Below are positions 33,371 through 33,807 of a stretch of 33,807 nt of DNA, one piece after another. The notes beneath the pieces are model-generated. The model worked only from the letters and a program-made list of their open reading frames with translations. It was not told where the DNA came from and did not search any database. The stretch is from Nitrospinota bacterium (GTDB lineage: Bacteria > Nitrospinota_A > UBA7883 > JACRLM01). The position numbers and the translations under genes are program-made. The stretch is from contig JADGAO010000004.1 of NCBI GenBank assembly GCA_015231995.1, forward strand, positions 1-33,807, read 5' to 3'. Within the stretch, counting starts at the first letter, position 1, and each line of letters starts with the position of its first letter.

Positions 33371-33806
33371 TCACTTCATCCGCCATTATCCTGTTGATCT
33401 GGGAAATGAATTTGGAAATCTCCGAACCATCGCTGGATATTCCATTGGATTCGGTCATTTTTAACTCGAAGGTGCGTTTGAGCTTGGTCATCTCAAGTAT
33501 TTCCAGGGAAGCCTTGAGCCTGACACTGTCGTTATCTGACCCCATCATACTTACCAATACCATCGCGGCGGTTTCTGCCTTTGCTTCAAGAAGGGAATAC
33601 GCCCGTTCCCGCTGTCGCCGGGCGTAATTGGTCAAGGCCTTCTGAAACTCCGGTTTCTTCCGCCAATTCAGTATTGTTTGGTCGCTTACTCCACATTCTT
33701 TGGCTATTTCAGCAAGGGTTTGTCTGCCAAGAAACAAGAGTTCCACGGCCTTTGGACTGCACCCCTTAAACTGGAGCGTTTTTAAGCCGAAATTAGTGTG
33801 CCTGTC
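33357..33806 (-). CDS. terminase small subunit-like DNA-binding protein, open to the window edge
   Basis: A helix-turn-helix (TLAEIAKECGVSDQTILNW) is followed by a helical oligomerisation-like region ending VNENG. A GTG at 33746 could start a 129-residue protein. However, the frame continues upstream without a stop to the window edge (KTLQFKGCSPKAVELL), and that segment fits the start of the helix-turn-helix fold. The true start is therefore probably farther right, possibly outside. The 14-base overlap with the large-subunit gene supports the terminase call. Confidence 0.7.
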   Translation of the reverse strand, partial: DRHTNFGLKTLQFKGCSPKAVELLFLGRQTLAEIAKECGVSDQTILNWRKKPEFQKALTNYARRQRERAYSLLEAKAETAAMVLVSMMGSDNDSVRLKASLEILEMTKLKRTFELKMTESNGISSDGSEISKFISQINRIMADEVNENG

Positions 33807-33807
33807 C

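Overview
The window looks like environmental Gram-negative DNA. Reasons are a secreted multiheme c-type cytochrome, a very large multi-PAS hybrid histidine kinase, and short palindromic intergenic repeats of a kind I associate with Desulfobacterota- or Nitrospinota-like genomes. The taxonomy is only an impression. Almost every gene lies on the minus strand. I saw no rRNA, no complete tRNA and no CRISPR array.

Positions 1-6407 look like host chromosome: a repeat cluster (1-201), a five-heme cytochrome c (260-1402), a Cache/HAMP/six-PAS hybrid sensor kinase (1469-6097) and a scrap of a phage-type polyvalent protein (6213-6332). At 6408-6452 lies the 3' half of a tRNA-Arg(CCU), running from the anticodon loop to CCA, with no matching 5' half. 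This is what an integrated element leaves at its far end. I therefore read 6453 to beyond the right edge as a genomic island, with the reconstituted tRNA predicted outside the window.

The island has three blocks. Block 1 (about 6831-20443) holds, in transcription order, an unrecognised 464-codon gene, a two-HKD PLD-family nuclease, a SNF2-like helicase, an AddB-like nuclease and an AddA-like UvrD helicase-nuclease, then a tiny ORF and a terminator-like hairpin. The genes overlap or nearly touch, except that an IS3-family remnant (12962-about 13513) sits between the helicase and addB-like genes. I cannot match this gene set to a named defence system; it is the main candidate for something undescribed.

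Block 2 (20900-21666) is a 183-residue catalytic-domain-only tyrosine recombinase with a clean promoter, an operator-like palindrome over the -10 box, and an overlapping 51-codon ORF. Block 3 (21758-31088) is a type I restriction-modification operon, hsdM - yhcG-type nuclease - hsdS - PIN/coiled-coil/membrane protein - hsdR, with coupled start/stop junctions. The PIN protein is an unusual passenger that could be a membrane-tethered RNase effector. The hsdS gene carries an in-frame palindromic repeat in its central linker.

The right end (31463-33806) encodes a phage terminase large subunit and a small-subunit-like protein, which suggests a prophage or satellite origin for part of the island. 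Four copies of a palindrome, GTGAAC-N4-GTTCAC (two perfect, two with one mismatch), lie in intergenic DNA across the island. The core matches the GAAC-N4-GTTC form of Bacillus-type LexA boxes, so shared damage-responsive or element-specific control is possible.
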